From the NCBI GenBank assembly GCA_002633005.1, contig NMRA01000440.1:5560-69559 (forward strand): a stretch of DNA of 64,000 nt, given 5' to 3'. Below are positions 1 to 18,500 of this stretch, piece by piece. The position numbers and the translations under genes are program-made. The stretch comes from Phoronis australis. Taxonomy: Eukaryota; Phoronida; Phoronidae. Position 1 is the first letter of the stretch. Every line of letters starts with the position of its first letter. Below the pieces are notes generated by a model. That model did not search any database. It saw only the letters and a program-made list of their open reading frames with translations, and was not told the DNA's origin.

Positions 1-1150
1 CGTCCCCAACACTAAAACAGCACGCATTTAAATCTTGTTTCATCCGTATAATTTTAATTACCGGGGTTAATTAATAAACTCAACATATCCATACGCTCTT
101 GCTGTTTTACTTTTTTGCAGCAGCCAAGGGGGGGCCTGTCCCCCCCTAAATCCGCCTATGGTACCTTGAACGATAATTCAGGCCAATGCAGAGCAAAAAT
201 ATGTGCGTTCACGATCGCTTTATTGCGTTCACTATCACCATAAAGATTTTACGACTTCGTTACCGGTCGCCGTCTCGCACAAAGACATGCATGTATAGGT
301 AGGCTAAATATCACGAATTGTTTCACAAATCATAACTTACAAATTGGTGTCACCAGGGACGAATAAACTATAAACGTCACATGTCTCTTCTTAATAACCT
401 TGAAATTGCTAACGAAGTAGAAATTGTCGATTTTATGAGGCAAGCCTTTTTACCGAAAGCCATTGCCTTCTGCGCCCTTTATTTTAAAAATAAGCAAAAG
501 CCAAGTGTTATTTCTGATCCACAATTAAAGGCTACACTCTGACGCTTTTCTGTATGTCGCATTCATTCGTACCAAACCAGCCTCTATTTAAGAAGAAAAT
601 GACAAACTCGATCACCGGGTACATCACTGTCGTCTGCCATTTTGGTTTAAGGTCTAGTTCTCGGTCGCCTTTCGGGCGGTCTTGATCGCGGGTTGGCCGG
701 GGCGGTGGAGCAGACAGCCGGGAATTCACAGTGCAAACTGTCGCTGCTAGTCTGAGGGTCACAAGCTCTACTATACATTGGTCACGTGCGGGAGTTGGCA
801 TTGCAGGGCTAGAGTTCTATGCTAAAATATATTTGAAGACTTCATATGAGAGGCTAAACAATTAGTTCTCAAAATCCTAACCTTAGGAGCATTTGTTTGA
901 CTAAGCAAGGTAACTGAGGGTATCGTGCATCTAAAGCGACAAAAGGCAGACTAGAGTTATCTGCATTGAAGCCTGTCAAATTTCATTTCCCCCGTACTTG
1001 AGAACCTTGTCTTATAACACATTATTACATAGGTTAGTTTTGACCTAGATACTGTGTAACTATAATATCTTTGTCGCGACACCGGTCTGGTCTGCCGAGG
1101 TTTATGCAACACAGAGTCTCACACGGGGTTAATATTGCTCACATGCGCAG
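1..1150. other. No gene recognised
   Basis: Intergenic sequence. Short open frames occur on both strands, but none shows a recognisable domain, a splice-consistent exon or codon bias. I see nothing I can name here. Confidence 0.5.
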
Positions 1151-1204
1151 GGCACAGCCTGTGCCCTTGAACTTTACTCCAGTCGGACTGGAGTAAAGTT
1201 CAAG
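1151..1204. repeat. Two adjacent perfect palindromes
   Basis: A 7-bp inverted repeat (GGGCACA / TGTGCCC, 3-nt spacer) runs straight into a 19-bp perfect inverted repeat (CTTGAACTTTACTCCAGTC and its complement) with a single-base spacer. The long one occupies 1166-1204. It could form a cruciform, or be a fold-back transposon remnant. No gene lies beside it. Confidence 0.85.
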
Positions 1205-1395
1205 TAAAATATTAATGGCTGAAGTGCAAACAACGACGTTATTAGCATGACTGGTGGGCAAACACTAATATTCAGTTGATCTGATAAGGAAGCCTGGTCA
1301 GACGACAGGACATAAAAACTGCGCCTGGTGTGTGAGTAGTGTCGATCTTCATTGACAGAGAAATCGTTCGTGCGTAAACGGTAAGTCTCCGCACG

Positions 1396-1495
1396 CGTCA
1401 GGTGTGCATCCTGCTGTGTTGCGTAATATGAAGGTTCTGCGATAGCACACGTCAGCTGTGCACCCTGCTGTGTTTGAATAATATGAAGGTTCTGC
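1396..1495. repeat. Two-copy tandem duplication, about 45 bp apart in sequence length
   Basis: Two diverged copies (1396-1440 and 1450-1495) share the core AATATGAAGGTTCTGC and CCTGCTGTGTT. This is a simple local duplication with no coding role visible. Confidence 0.8.
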
Positions 1496-1543
1496 CACAA
1501 GAGTAAGACTCGCAGAACTAGAGTTGTTACGATAGCTTGTGTA

Positions 1544-1545
<2 letters not shown>

Positions 1546-1577
<32 letters not shown>

Positions 1578-1597
1578 CGTGCGCGTGCATGCGTGTA
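1546..1597. repeat. (TG)n microsatellite
   Basis: An alternating TG run grades into GCGTGC variants. It produces false open frames on both strands (poly Thr-His and Val-Cys), which I do not treat as genes. Confidence 0.95.
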
Positions 1598-1943
1598 CAC
1601 AAATAAATACACGAGTAGTTTTTTCGAAAGTATCGTAAACACACCTGTTAGTATAGCTGAGCATCTGATTTGTAATTGGAGAACAAACACTGAGAAACCC
1701 AATGTCCGTAAAATGCTGTAACATGATTTGAACACCCAAAATTGCCATGTTGATTGGTTGTCGATAGTGGCTCTAAGGAACTGGAGCTGAAAAGATATCA
1801 GAAGCGAAAATATCGGCAACTAACCTGGGAGGGCCACGGGTCCTTGCATACAAAGAGCGGACAGTGTAATTGTCGAGTTTGTTGACAAATAAAAATAGCA
1901 AAATGAAAACGAAGCTATGAAACTGGACTTGATTTGACAACTG

Positions 1944-2428
1944 CCCCCAGTGGAGGCCCTGAGAACTCGTAAATAAACCGAGTTCATGAACCCGGTAGTA
2001 TCCAGCCTAGCCGACTGAGCCAAGCTGGCGAACAGACTTGTATTTATTGTGGGACGTTGAGTATCGCTTTTTTCTAAAAACATAATGCATGGTATATAAT
2101 AATGAATGGTGTATAGTACGTATTAATTATGATTGAAAGATTCCTTTTTAGTCGAGCGTAAACGAGGCTATTTCGCGTGGGGATAAAACTTTGGCTTTGC
2201 CGGCGTGTGTAACACAGAAGAACAGTTGGATCGTGTTGCAGGATAGCTAGAATGAATATTCCAATGTTCTTAATTTATTGGAACAATATTGATTTTCTGA
2301 GAAGTATGACATGCAACATTATTTAAAAAACACACTAAAACATAGCGACTCTGGAAAAATCATAAAAAATACTTTAACCACAGTCGCCAACATGCTTGTT
2401 TACGAGTTCTCAGGGCCTCCACTGGGGG
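1944..2428. repeat. Element bounded by 33-bp inverted repeats
   Basis: The arm at 1944-1976 (containing CCCAGTGGAGGCCCTGAGAA) is repeated in inverse orientation at about 2396-2428, with few mismatches. The 420 bp between the arms has no coding potential I can recognise. The structure suggests a non-autonomous TIR element or a fold-back. No clean target duplication was identified. Confidence 0.65.
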
Positions 2429-2889
2429 GCGCCAGTATGCTTGTGACGTCAGTGGACAAAAGGGGAATTGGCCAACATTCACCATTCTGCTGCTCTAACA
2501 CACGAATGCATGGGCCACGTACGAGAGGTGACATTTCATGCCTAGAGTTTTGTGATGTGTGCTAGTGTTCTTAGAAAGTTAGGTATCTCAAACTCAAACA
2601 TGTTCACAATTCCCGATGAACCTGTAGTGTGTGTAGAGCACCCCAAAAGAGGCACGGTTGGTCCAAAAACTAATGGAGCGAGAACCTGACCGGCAATCGG
2701 AAGGTCAGTGCCTTCACAGCTTCATTTTGATTTGTTGTGTTTTAATAACAAATCAACTCATTCAACTTCATTTCAGGGTATTGACCCAGGTTATTGCCGG
2801 GACTTTCGACTTTCGAACATTGGGACAATAACGTCTTTAGTCCGGTTTTAGAACATCTCATTCTATTGAAACATATCTTATTGACATAA

Positions 2890-3290
2890 ATGACCATATC
2901 AGAAAAGAATTGAAATTACACAGGAATGCTCCTACTCGATCTGTAAAAAGCATTCGACATTGTCGACCACGAAATACTAGCCCAACAGCTTACAGCACTC
3001 AATCTCGAGAAAACTACTCTGGACTTGTTTTTAAATTATTGACATGGTCGCACGCAAAGTGTTTCACTTGATAAAACTCTTTCTGGTCACCTGTGGAGTT
3101 CCTCATGGTCAGTTCTGGGACCCTTGGTTGTCATTATTTATGTTAATGACATGCACTAGGCTGCCGATTGTAAACTTTTTCTCTACACTGATGATTACTT
3201 TACCCTGCTAAGAATCCCACTGACAGTGATGATCGTCTAACCAGTGAGCTTCGCAAACTACGCATCTGGGCTCAGTTGCATAAAAGTTAT
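2890..3290 (+). pseudogene. Non-LTR retrotransposon reverse transcriptase relic
   Basis: Read across several frames, this stretch carries the ordered landmarks of a LINE reverse transcriptase. First comes a D-x-KAFD-x-VDHEIL block near 2940-2980. Next is a G-V-P-(Q)GS-VLGP-like block followed by IYVNDM near 3090-3150. Last is a degraded LY-x-DD box near 3180-3200. Stops and frameshifts separate the blocks, so it is dead. The clade (Jockey, CR1 or RTE type) cannot be told from this fragment. Confidence 0.75.
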
Positions 3291-3309
3291 ACGCTGTATA
3301 GCAACAATG

Positions 3310-3447
3310 ACGTGGCATTATCACGCTCGTGGATTTTGTAGAATTATCACCCTCGGAGCTAACGCCCCTCGGGCGATAATTCTCCAAAATTCACTCGGGC
3401 TCTAGATAACGGGGGACAACGACTTCACCATCGCCATGTAATAATCT
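3310..3447. mobile_element. Palindromic MITE, copy 1 (left end degraded)
   Basis: Shares its right half with the better copy at 4452-4618: GATAATTCT, then AAATTCAC, then GGGCTCTAGATAA, ending CATGTAATAATCTAT. The inner arms (CCCCTCGGGCGATAATTCT) pair with the left side to make a near-complete hairpin. The outer left terminus is not recognisable. Confidence 0.75.
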
Positions 3448-3879
3448 ATATATATTTACGTATGTAGTACCTGATTTGCTTATTTACTGATGATTGTCTT
3501 TTGTCTTTCATCGGTTTTAAATTTGTTTTTCATCTTTTTTACGGATCATAATAGAAATAAGTCTTTGAGACTTTTTATGTTATCCGTGTCTGGCACTTGT
3601 ACTTTTTTGTCTTGTTTTGTGTTTTTCTTTTATTTGTCTGTACTTGTGTGATTCTAATCATTTTATTATTATAATATATAAGTTCAATCGGCTTAAATAT
3701 TGCGTAAAAGTTGAATTTTAAAGCGGCAATAAACCCGTCGTCTATAAAAAATGCGTACAACACAGCTCTTTAAATTGGCTTGTCATTGGGTACCATTTTA
3801 TGCGCCGAACATGTTCTCAACCGTTATGATAGGTAAAGAAACGTATATGTTGATTACTTTGAACAGATAGATAACCAAG

Positions 3880-10982
<7,103 letters not shown>

Positions 10983-11034
10983 ACATTGACGATAAAAACA
11001 CGTTTCATTTTGTCTGATTTGATGGGCACATTGG

Positions 11035-11262
11035 CATGCGCGCACCCGGGGGGGCTCGAAGGAGCCCCCCATTTGGCGAAGTGAGCAAAAAGGTCCGCCT
11101 CTGAAAGACAAAAAGTCCGAGAAAATGAGGCACAAGTCCATTAAACATGCGCAAACGCGTAATTCACGTAATTTTTTTTTAGTCCGCTTACTTTTTTGTT
11201 ACCAAGAGGTCCACAAAGTCAGGAATTCGAGTCCCCCATATTGAATGCTGGGTGCGCGCATG
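11035..11262. mobile_element. TIR element family CATGCGCGCACCC, copy A
   Basis: 228 bp bounded by CATGCGCGCACCC and its exact complement GGGTGCGCGCATG. A second nested inverted pair (GGGGGCTCGAA near the left, TTCGAGTCCCCC near the right) lies inside. Related copies are at 20394-20619 and 59728-59952. It codes for nothing, so it is a MITE-like non-autonomous element, or a nested hairpin repeat. It begins 53 bp after the sulfotransferase stop and probably lies in its 3' UTR. Confidence 0.85.
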
Positions 11263-12842
11263 GTCCTAACTGTTAGTAGTCTTTGACAAATTCTTCAATT
11301 ATCGGATGACCTGGCTATCTTTTTTCAGTGGTGGAAAACGCCAATGGGTTGTCCACTATATAAATTCCTCGTTTACATAACCTGCCAGAGGCGATAAGAC
11401 ACTGATTCGTCGTAGGAATATCATTAATAATCCCTAATAAGTTTTAGCACAAATAACGATTACTGAAAGGGAATAGAGTGTTAGAGATAATTAGAGCTGA
11501 GTCACTTACATGGTTTATTGACGACATCGCCGGGGTAGTTACAGTTTGAGTTAATAGGATGCTAAACATTGTTTTTGCGATTTCACCTAATTCTGACTCT
11601 GTCGGCTGATGTTATACAATTAATGCTTCTCGTGAGTTATCAAATCACCATTTAGGTAAAACCGTCCTGTCTTGGACAACTCCGCTACCGTCTGTTAACA
11701 GTTGATCGCAGGAAAGAGTTGTGACAGCGACATTATTTGAAATGATATTCTATGGCTGCACTCCACTAAGATTACACTTCATTTAGTGTCAGAAACTGGA
11801 GATTACAAATCCTCCTATTACCGAAGTTTAATTTTTAGATGACCTGTGTCAAGAACTTGGGGGTCTTCGGAAAATGCTCCAAAAACGGGGTTATTAGGCC
11901 CTGAAGATAAATTAATCAGGCCCGTAGCCACCATTGGGCGGGGGGTGGTTCGAATTTTTAGAATGGACCTTTCGCAAGCGTCAACACTCGAGCTCTTGGT
12001 AAGGCGCTTGACGCAGGTTAATTATGGGGAAGGGAATCTGTATCCACGGCAACGATGGCTCTCAGCTCTATGTTCCTGAGATAAGACGGTATTTGTAATA
12101 CCAGAAATGAGGATGTCGTGACGGTTGCTCGCAAACAACAGTAATCAAATTCGGACGTAATGTGATCCATAAATGTAGACTAACGTTCTCGCCATAGCGT
12201 GAACAATGCGCTAACAATCACCGCCCTTCCTTCCGAGCGGCTTTTTTCACCAGGATCAAAAAGAGTGCGGCGCCCGTGTCGATATGGTTGTTTTGACCGC
12301 AAGACCCAATTAAGTCTAATTACCCGACCATAAACTGTCGTAAGCATCACTGCCTGTACATAATGGAGAATTTTCAAACTGCATTTATAAATAATTTTTG
12401 TTAAAAACGAATACCACGGCGGTATTCAGCTGGAAAAACAACCAAGTAAGGTTTTGGATTTTCAAAGATCGAACTTAAAAGCTTAAAACTACAAACATTG
12501 GGTACGATTGAAGATAAACGACCAAGCGCATCGATACAATCGGGGCATTTACAAACGCTGATCAGATTTAACAATATATCACGTGGATTATTCTTTTAAT
12601 ATTCTTTCAGTCTCGTTTCACTAGATTTTTGACAGTTCAATTTAACTTGTGCCCACTCTATATTTTTATGGCTGACAAAAACCTAGAATAGTTATGTAGT
12701 TTTTTAATTGAATATAATAGGTACGGTACAAGTCACACAATTACAGTCAAGGAACAGTTAACGTGTTAACTTACAGGTCTGATATGTTCAAAGGTAATTT
12801 GACATTGGAAAAGAAAAAAACACAGTAGAGGCTATGATTCAT
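11263..12842. other. No gene recognised
   Basis: AT-rich intergenic sequence. The open frames are short and lack recognisable motifs. Confidence 0.5.
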
Positions 12843-12904
12843 TCAGAATAAGCAAACAAGGTCAAGACCTTGCCAGCGCTCTATAAATTCACCATACTTC
12901 ATTT

Positions 12905-12942
<38 letters not shown>

Positions 12943-13330
12943 TCTGTCTGTGTGTGTNTAAACATTATAAGGCAGGGATATTTGCACTTTAATCTTTGTT
13001 TATAAATGTGGTACATTCCGAGGCAAAGAACCATACTTTGTAAAACTGCTTCCACCTGAACACCAAACAGAACTGATTGTATACACAGTTCTAAATTATG
13101 TCCTACAGCATCATAGAGCCAGTTATTTACATTAGTCCAAAACTGCTGAGTAACGTTACAAGACCAGTACACATGGACAATAGATTCAATTTCATTTAAG
13201 CAAAAAGTGCACAATGAGCTCTCAATTACGCCAATCTTGTATAAAAATTCATTACAGGATATAATTCTATGAACTAGCCTAAACTGGAACTATCTCGGAG
13301 AAACATCTTCGGTGAATGAATAGATGTAAG
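12843..13330 (-). pseudogene. Non-LTR retrotransposon ORF2 C-terminal relic (L1/Tx1-like)
   Basis: The minus strand reads an LHRII-type block near 13270-13330. It is followed by a cysteine cluster, CTFC then HVYWSC then QFW, the typical zinc-finger-like end of L1/Tx1-type ORF2 proteins. The frame then runs into a TG microsatellite holding one unresolved base at 12958. No reverse-transcriptase core is present nearby, so this is a 5'-truncated copy. Confidence 0.75.
12910..12958. repeat. (TG)n microsatellite with an N
   Basis: A TG run with short GTCTGTCTG interruptions ends at a single unresolved base. This is probably an assembly join inside the simple repeat. Confidence 0.9.
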
Positions 13331-15515
13331 AGAAAACATTGTACCACCATAGTTATGTAGTTAGTGCAACCGAAAACGTCCAGAGATTCCAAATCTTCAG
13401 CTTGGCTATCACCATTTGCAATTTTGTATATATTTTATGATTTGAGTTCTAATGAAGATTAAACTTGAACTAATGACGCGTGTGGTTTTGTTCGCTGTGA
13501 AATGTTTAATATAGCTGTAATCTGGAAAGTTAAGGGATGGGTTCACAATTAGCTAAACTAATTAAGTTTCGCTAGCGATCAAATCTACTAGTGTTTTTGA
13601 TACTTCAACTTTAAAAATAAAATAAAAAGATATCAACCCGTTCCTGGTAAGAAAAAAAAACAACGAGTATTAAAATGAAATAACAAAAACCGGTATGAAA
13701 CATATTTAAAACCATCGTTCCTGTGGGAAGTTGCCTATGGTCAAGATAAACACAAATTAACTTTTTTAGTCATTTTGTAATATTAAAAATGTACCAAGTT
13801 AAAACTGCTCTCTGTAGAGTGCAGGCTGTAACCTTATGCAAATGCCATAGAAAACCAATTTGGGTATACTAACAACCATCATCTTTGAGACAGTGGTGCT
13901 AGCTATTAACTTTCGACTTCATTAGCTCAGATCTACGTCAATACAAAGGGCGAGCTGAATAGGCATCATGAAAATTGTCTGGGGCTAAGGGAATTTGAGC
14001 GGTAACCAGTTTAAGCGAGAAGTTGTCCACGTGGCGTGAGGCCTACCTACTGCCAAACTTTCAAATCAGGCTTTTTAACTGAGTGATTACACCTCATCAC
14101 ATACTCCGATGGAAATATTTAGTCAGAGAATGGCTTGACGTAATTTTTCATCTGATTGTATTTTTGTTAAAAGTTGCTTACATCGCTGAAAATGGGATTA
14201 ACACACCACTATTCCGGAAACGCACAGACGTGTACGCGCATGCATGTCAATCTACCAATCCACAATCGAATTGGACACTGGATGAAAAACAAACCTGTGT
14301 TTGACGAGCACTTCGATTCCAAATTTGAAAACGCCTGCCCTTTACCGTACTATGTTAGCAAGCAATATCAGATAACAAACCTATTTTCTGCTGTTTTGTT
14401 ACTTGGTCGATTTTAAGGCATTCACACCGCACTGTGACTTTTTGGGAGCTCTCTCGCTACTGTATTAGCTTAGCTAGGTTTAGACATTAACTTCTAGGCT
14501 CCCTTATTACTGTACGGTGTAACTGTGATGTATGAATGATTTAGTTTACGTCATGTACTATTTTTAGAGAACACGTGTTATGTTTAACCACCACATATGT
14601 TTAATGCAGATGAGTATAAAGCCTCCTCCAATCGTCTGCACGATCCTGTCATCTACGCAAATACCACTTGGGCGAAATTGGCCGGGTACGGCCCGATGAT
14701 TACTTGAAGCGCTTTAAATAAGTAGCAAATTCAAAATTATTGCTAACTTAGTTTTGCATTGTAGTTAGTAGTACCAGTACCTGCTACAATTTTGTTGTTG
14801 TCCATCTGTATCCTATCTTTAACGTACAGGCTGGGGCTGGACCTTTTCAGCGGAAAAGAGAAAAGAAACTCAGTCGTGGACTGAAAGAAACATCTCTTTG
14901 ATTTATCCAAAGCGTAAGTAACGCTTTCCGATTGAGTACACTTTGTAGGGAGTTTTCAAATTTGTTTTCGAGCTGTTGCGGACCACGATGGATATAAGTT
15001 TTTTACTTTTTCGGTTCATCCGTACATAAATTGTTCTTTTTAATTTATTTTCTACTTCTACCATTGCCTTATTTGTCTGAATGAATGTCTTTCTTAGTGT
15101 GGTGTATTATTTTATAAACCGTTGTTATTACTAAATAAATCAACCTAGGAATCAATATTGTTTCCCAAAATCAACTAATCAATTTTGTGGGACAACGCAG
15201 ACTGCAGAGCCTTATTTTATCATAATTACTTAAATGGTCTAGTGGTAGTTATCACTGTTGTTGGCTTAGTATCCTTTTAATACAATCATATACTTGCTTT
15301 TGATGAGGTAGTCTGCATCAAATTCCTGAAAATTACAAAGTGCACGCACACTATATCGTCCTAAAACTTCCTACAGTTGTTATCATGAAAACAAAATTTA
15401 CATAAGGCTCACATATCTAACATAAACTCGTGACAATATAAAATGGCAGATTTTCGTCATTTACGTAGCACTCACATACATAAACTCGTAACATTACAAA
15501 ACGGCTGATTTTCGT
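13331..15515. other. No gene recognised
   Basis: Intergenic sequence downstream of the minus-strand dehydrogenase. I found no domain or splice-consistent exon. A possible minus-strand polyadenylation signal (TTTATT on the plus strand, about 15043) lies roughly 470 bp beyond the stop at 15516. It is not well supported. Confidence 0.45.
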
Positions 15516-18500
15516 CTAAAAGAACGAAAACTTGCGGTCCGATCTTGAAGACCAGACCGGGGAGGCCTTTTTCATAGGAGTGCTCAGGTACTTGTATACT
15601 GAGGAATAGTCCATAGAACCGAAGCCGTGGAGTTCCATCATCTGGTATATTTGTGCTGCTAGTGCCCCCATTGGCGTGAGAGATTTTGTCATTCGTCCGA
15701 CTTCCTGTGCCAGTTGTAAATCCTGAAAATGTTGAATTCATAGTAATCATGCCAGCGATGTGTTCATTAATTAATAATGACGTGCCTTCAACGAAAAGCG
15801 ATCTCGTGCTAATACTTAAATGTGTGACGTCATAGTGGAAAAAGCTGTATCACCGGGACAATTTTCAAAACAAATAGTTTTAAAGTCACGTTAAACACTG
15901 AGTTTGCACCAAAGCGGTTGATGGATAGTGTCAGTTATCCCTTGACAATGTATTACGTTTATTTCGTAATACATTGTGTTTCATCTTCTCACCATAGTGA
16001 CTTATGGCGGCCTTTTTCACGCTCATTTGATACATTTCGTCATTTTTGTACGACGCTTTAATGTACTACATGTAGTTATGTTCACGATGACGTCACACGG
16101 AAATGGACGAACTTGAATCAGCTTGCTTTTTTTCGGAAACACAACTCTCAAATCGTATATACCACTCGAAATATGGAAATAACTCCAAAATCACTCAGGG
16201 TGCAGTACGGAGTGGGACTGTTCGGTACGTCATTTCCGTTACCTGTGCCATATTTTCGGAAGAAAATCCTCCTTCGTAGTTATTACTTGCCGGTGTATCA
16301 GCTACAAGCCCAGGAACGGGGTTGTAATATTTGCTGGCCCAGCACTGAGCCGGTCCTGTGTTGATGACTTTATTAAGCAGTTCGGCTTCTACTCCAAGAC
16401 TACAACACACCACATGGACTGAGGTAGAGGGGAGACTTATAATGTCAACTGCTCCATTTAAACAAACTATAAACCCGCGCTTTTGATGAAGAACAATTGC
16501 CGCTGTCAGTTTGTTTCTTACGCACGTGGGAAGGGATTTTTTAAGTATGCATTGATCTGGCAATTCGTTATCCCATGAGACCAAGCTCGGCACATGAAGT
16601 GACACCGTGATATTAGTCAACTTGTAGAGTTTTAAGCAGTAAATAATTGTTCTTTCGAAGGCCTGAAGTTACCTCCAACTTGACTTAAGAATGATTTAAG
16701 ACTCCAATTACATAACGGTTTAAATCAAAAGTTTTTTGTTATGAAATGATTCGTGTTCATAAACACTTTAATTTTAAAATATGATAGTCTCCGTTGATAA
16801 AAGCAACGATGGATTTAAATCGGCTTGATATGTTTTGGCATCCTCAGAAGCAAAAACAGTGGCCACCTTGTTAGGCCCAACAACAAGTAATGATACACAG
16901 ACAGTCAGTTACAGGGGAGTAACAATAGACTAGACTAACAATGACAACCTGTGGTGTGTCAGTTGCCTAGTTGAGACTGTGCTTACACCAATTAATATGC
17001 AGAGCCTCGCGAATTTTCAGCTCCCTTGTTGTTTCTTCTTGATCTATTATAGCAGAGTCATTGAAAGAGCAGTGCTCATAACAATGATTGCAGCTCTGTA
17101 CATGCATATTAATATGTGAACCTCTGTCACAATTTAAACGTTCCCAGGGCTGGGTTTTTATATGGCGAATTATATATAGTTTCGCCAATAAACGCCGAAA
17201 TATGTCAAGCCTATTTAAGTCATCGTTGTTCTTGTCAACATATGCTGCTTCTCGCTATCGTGGAGATCAAATGGTAGGCTGCGTTGTCAATGGTTACCTA
17301 TAGAAATCAGATTTTGGATTCGATTGAATTATTGAATTCAAACATCTTTATCCACTCAAACAATTCTAATCTCGTGGCTTAAGAAATTTGGAAACATATT
17401 CCAAAGTAACCGACCGCTTTAGTTAATCTAGTTTTTGCCCACAAATCAGTTTATTTATTTACTTACCTTTCACCTAAGTTCATGACCTCTGACAGACCAA
17501 TCATGTTTATTCCTACCAACATGTTGTTGCATATTTTGCATACCTGTCAAATGTAATACAAAACAATACAACAGGTGTACATTACTTACCTGAATATTTG
17601 TTAAAGGCCTGTCTTAATTTTGACTTACAAATTGTAAATTCCATAGAAATATAAACCATATATCCACTATCGGATATTCCTTGTTCGAGATATTGTCAAT
17701 TACATCATTTTTTGCCATAACAGAATCAAAAAACGGACAATCGCCGCACAAATAAAAAAGTTCATATTAATTCGTCAAATTAATATAAACTTTTTTATTT
17801 TTGCGGCGATTATTCTTTCTTCGAGCGATTTTGTGAAATAAATCAGCCTGGCCTTCATCACATCTACATNATTCCAAAGCAACCGACCGCTTTAGTTAAT
17901 CTAGTTTTTGCCCACAAATCAGTTTATTTATTTACTTACCTTTCACCTAAGTTCATGACCTCTGACAGACCAATCATGTTTATTCCTACCAACATGTTGT
18001 TGCATATTTTGCATACCTGTCAAATGTAATACAGAACAATACAACAGGTGTACATTACTTACCTGAATATTTGTTAAGGGCCTGTCTTAATTTTGACTTA
18101 CAAATTGTAAATTCCATAGAAATATAAACCATATATCCACTATCGGATATTCCTTGTTCGAGACATTGTCGATTACATCAATTTTTTGCCATAATAGAAT
18201 CAAAAAACGGACAATCGCCGCACAAATAAAAAAGTTCATATTAATTCGTCAAATTAATATGAACTTTTTTATTTTTGCGGCGATTATTCTTTCTTCGAGC
18301 GATTTTGTGAAATAAATAAGCCTGGCCTTCATCACATCTACGGAAGCAACATGCCGATATTATTGGTCGGAAGCGATTTGACATTGAAGGTGCGTGAAAC
18401 CGAATTTCCCCGATATTTCTCGAGACGTCGCGAACTTGCCACTCTCTTTGAACAATGTGGTTACTAGGAGCCTATCCCTTTGCCATCGTAGAAAACCCTA

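Noticed and set aside
1174-1819. Overlapping Thr/His-rich open frames
   Set aside because: Artefacts of the TG microsatellite.
17467-18016. Mutually exclusive exons in the dehydrogenase gene
   Set aside because: The two exon copies are identical and sit in whole-block allelic duplicates around a single N, so an assembly artefact is far likelier.
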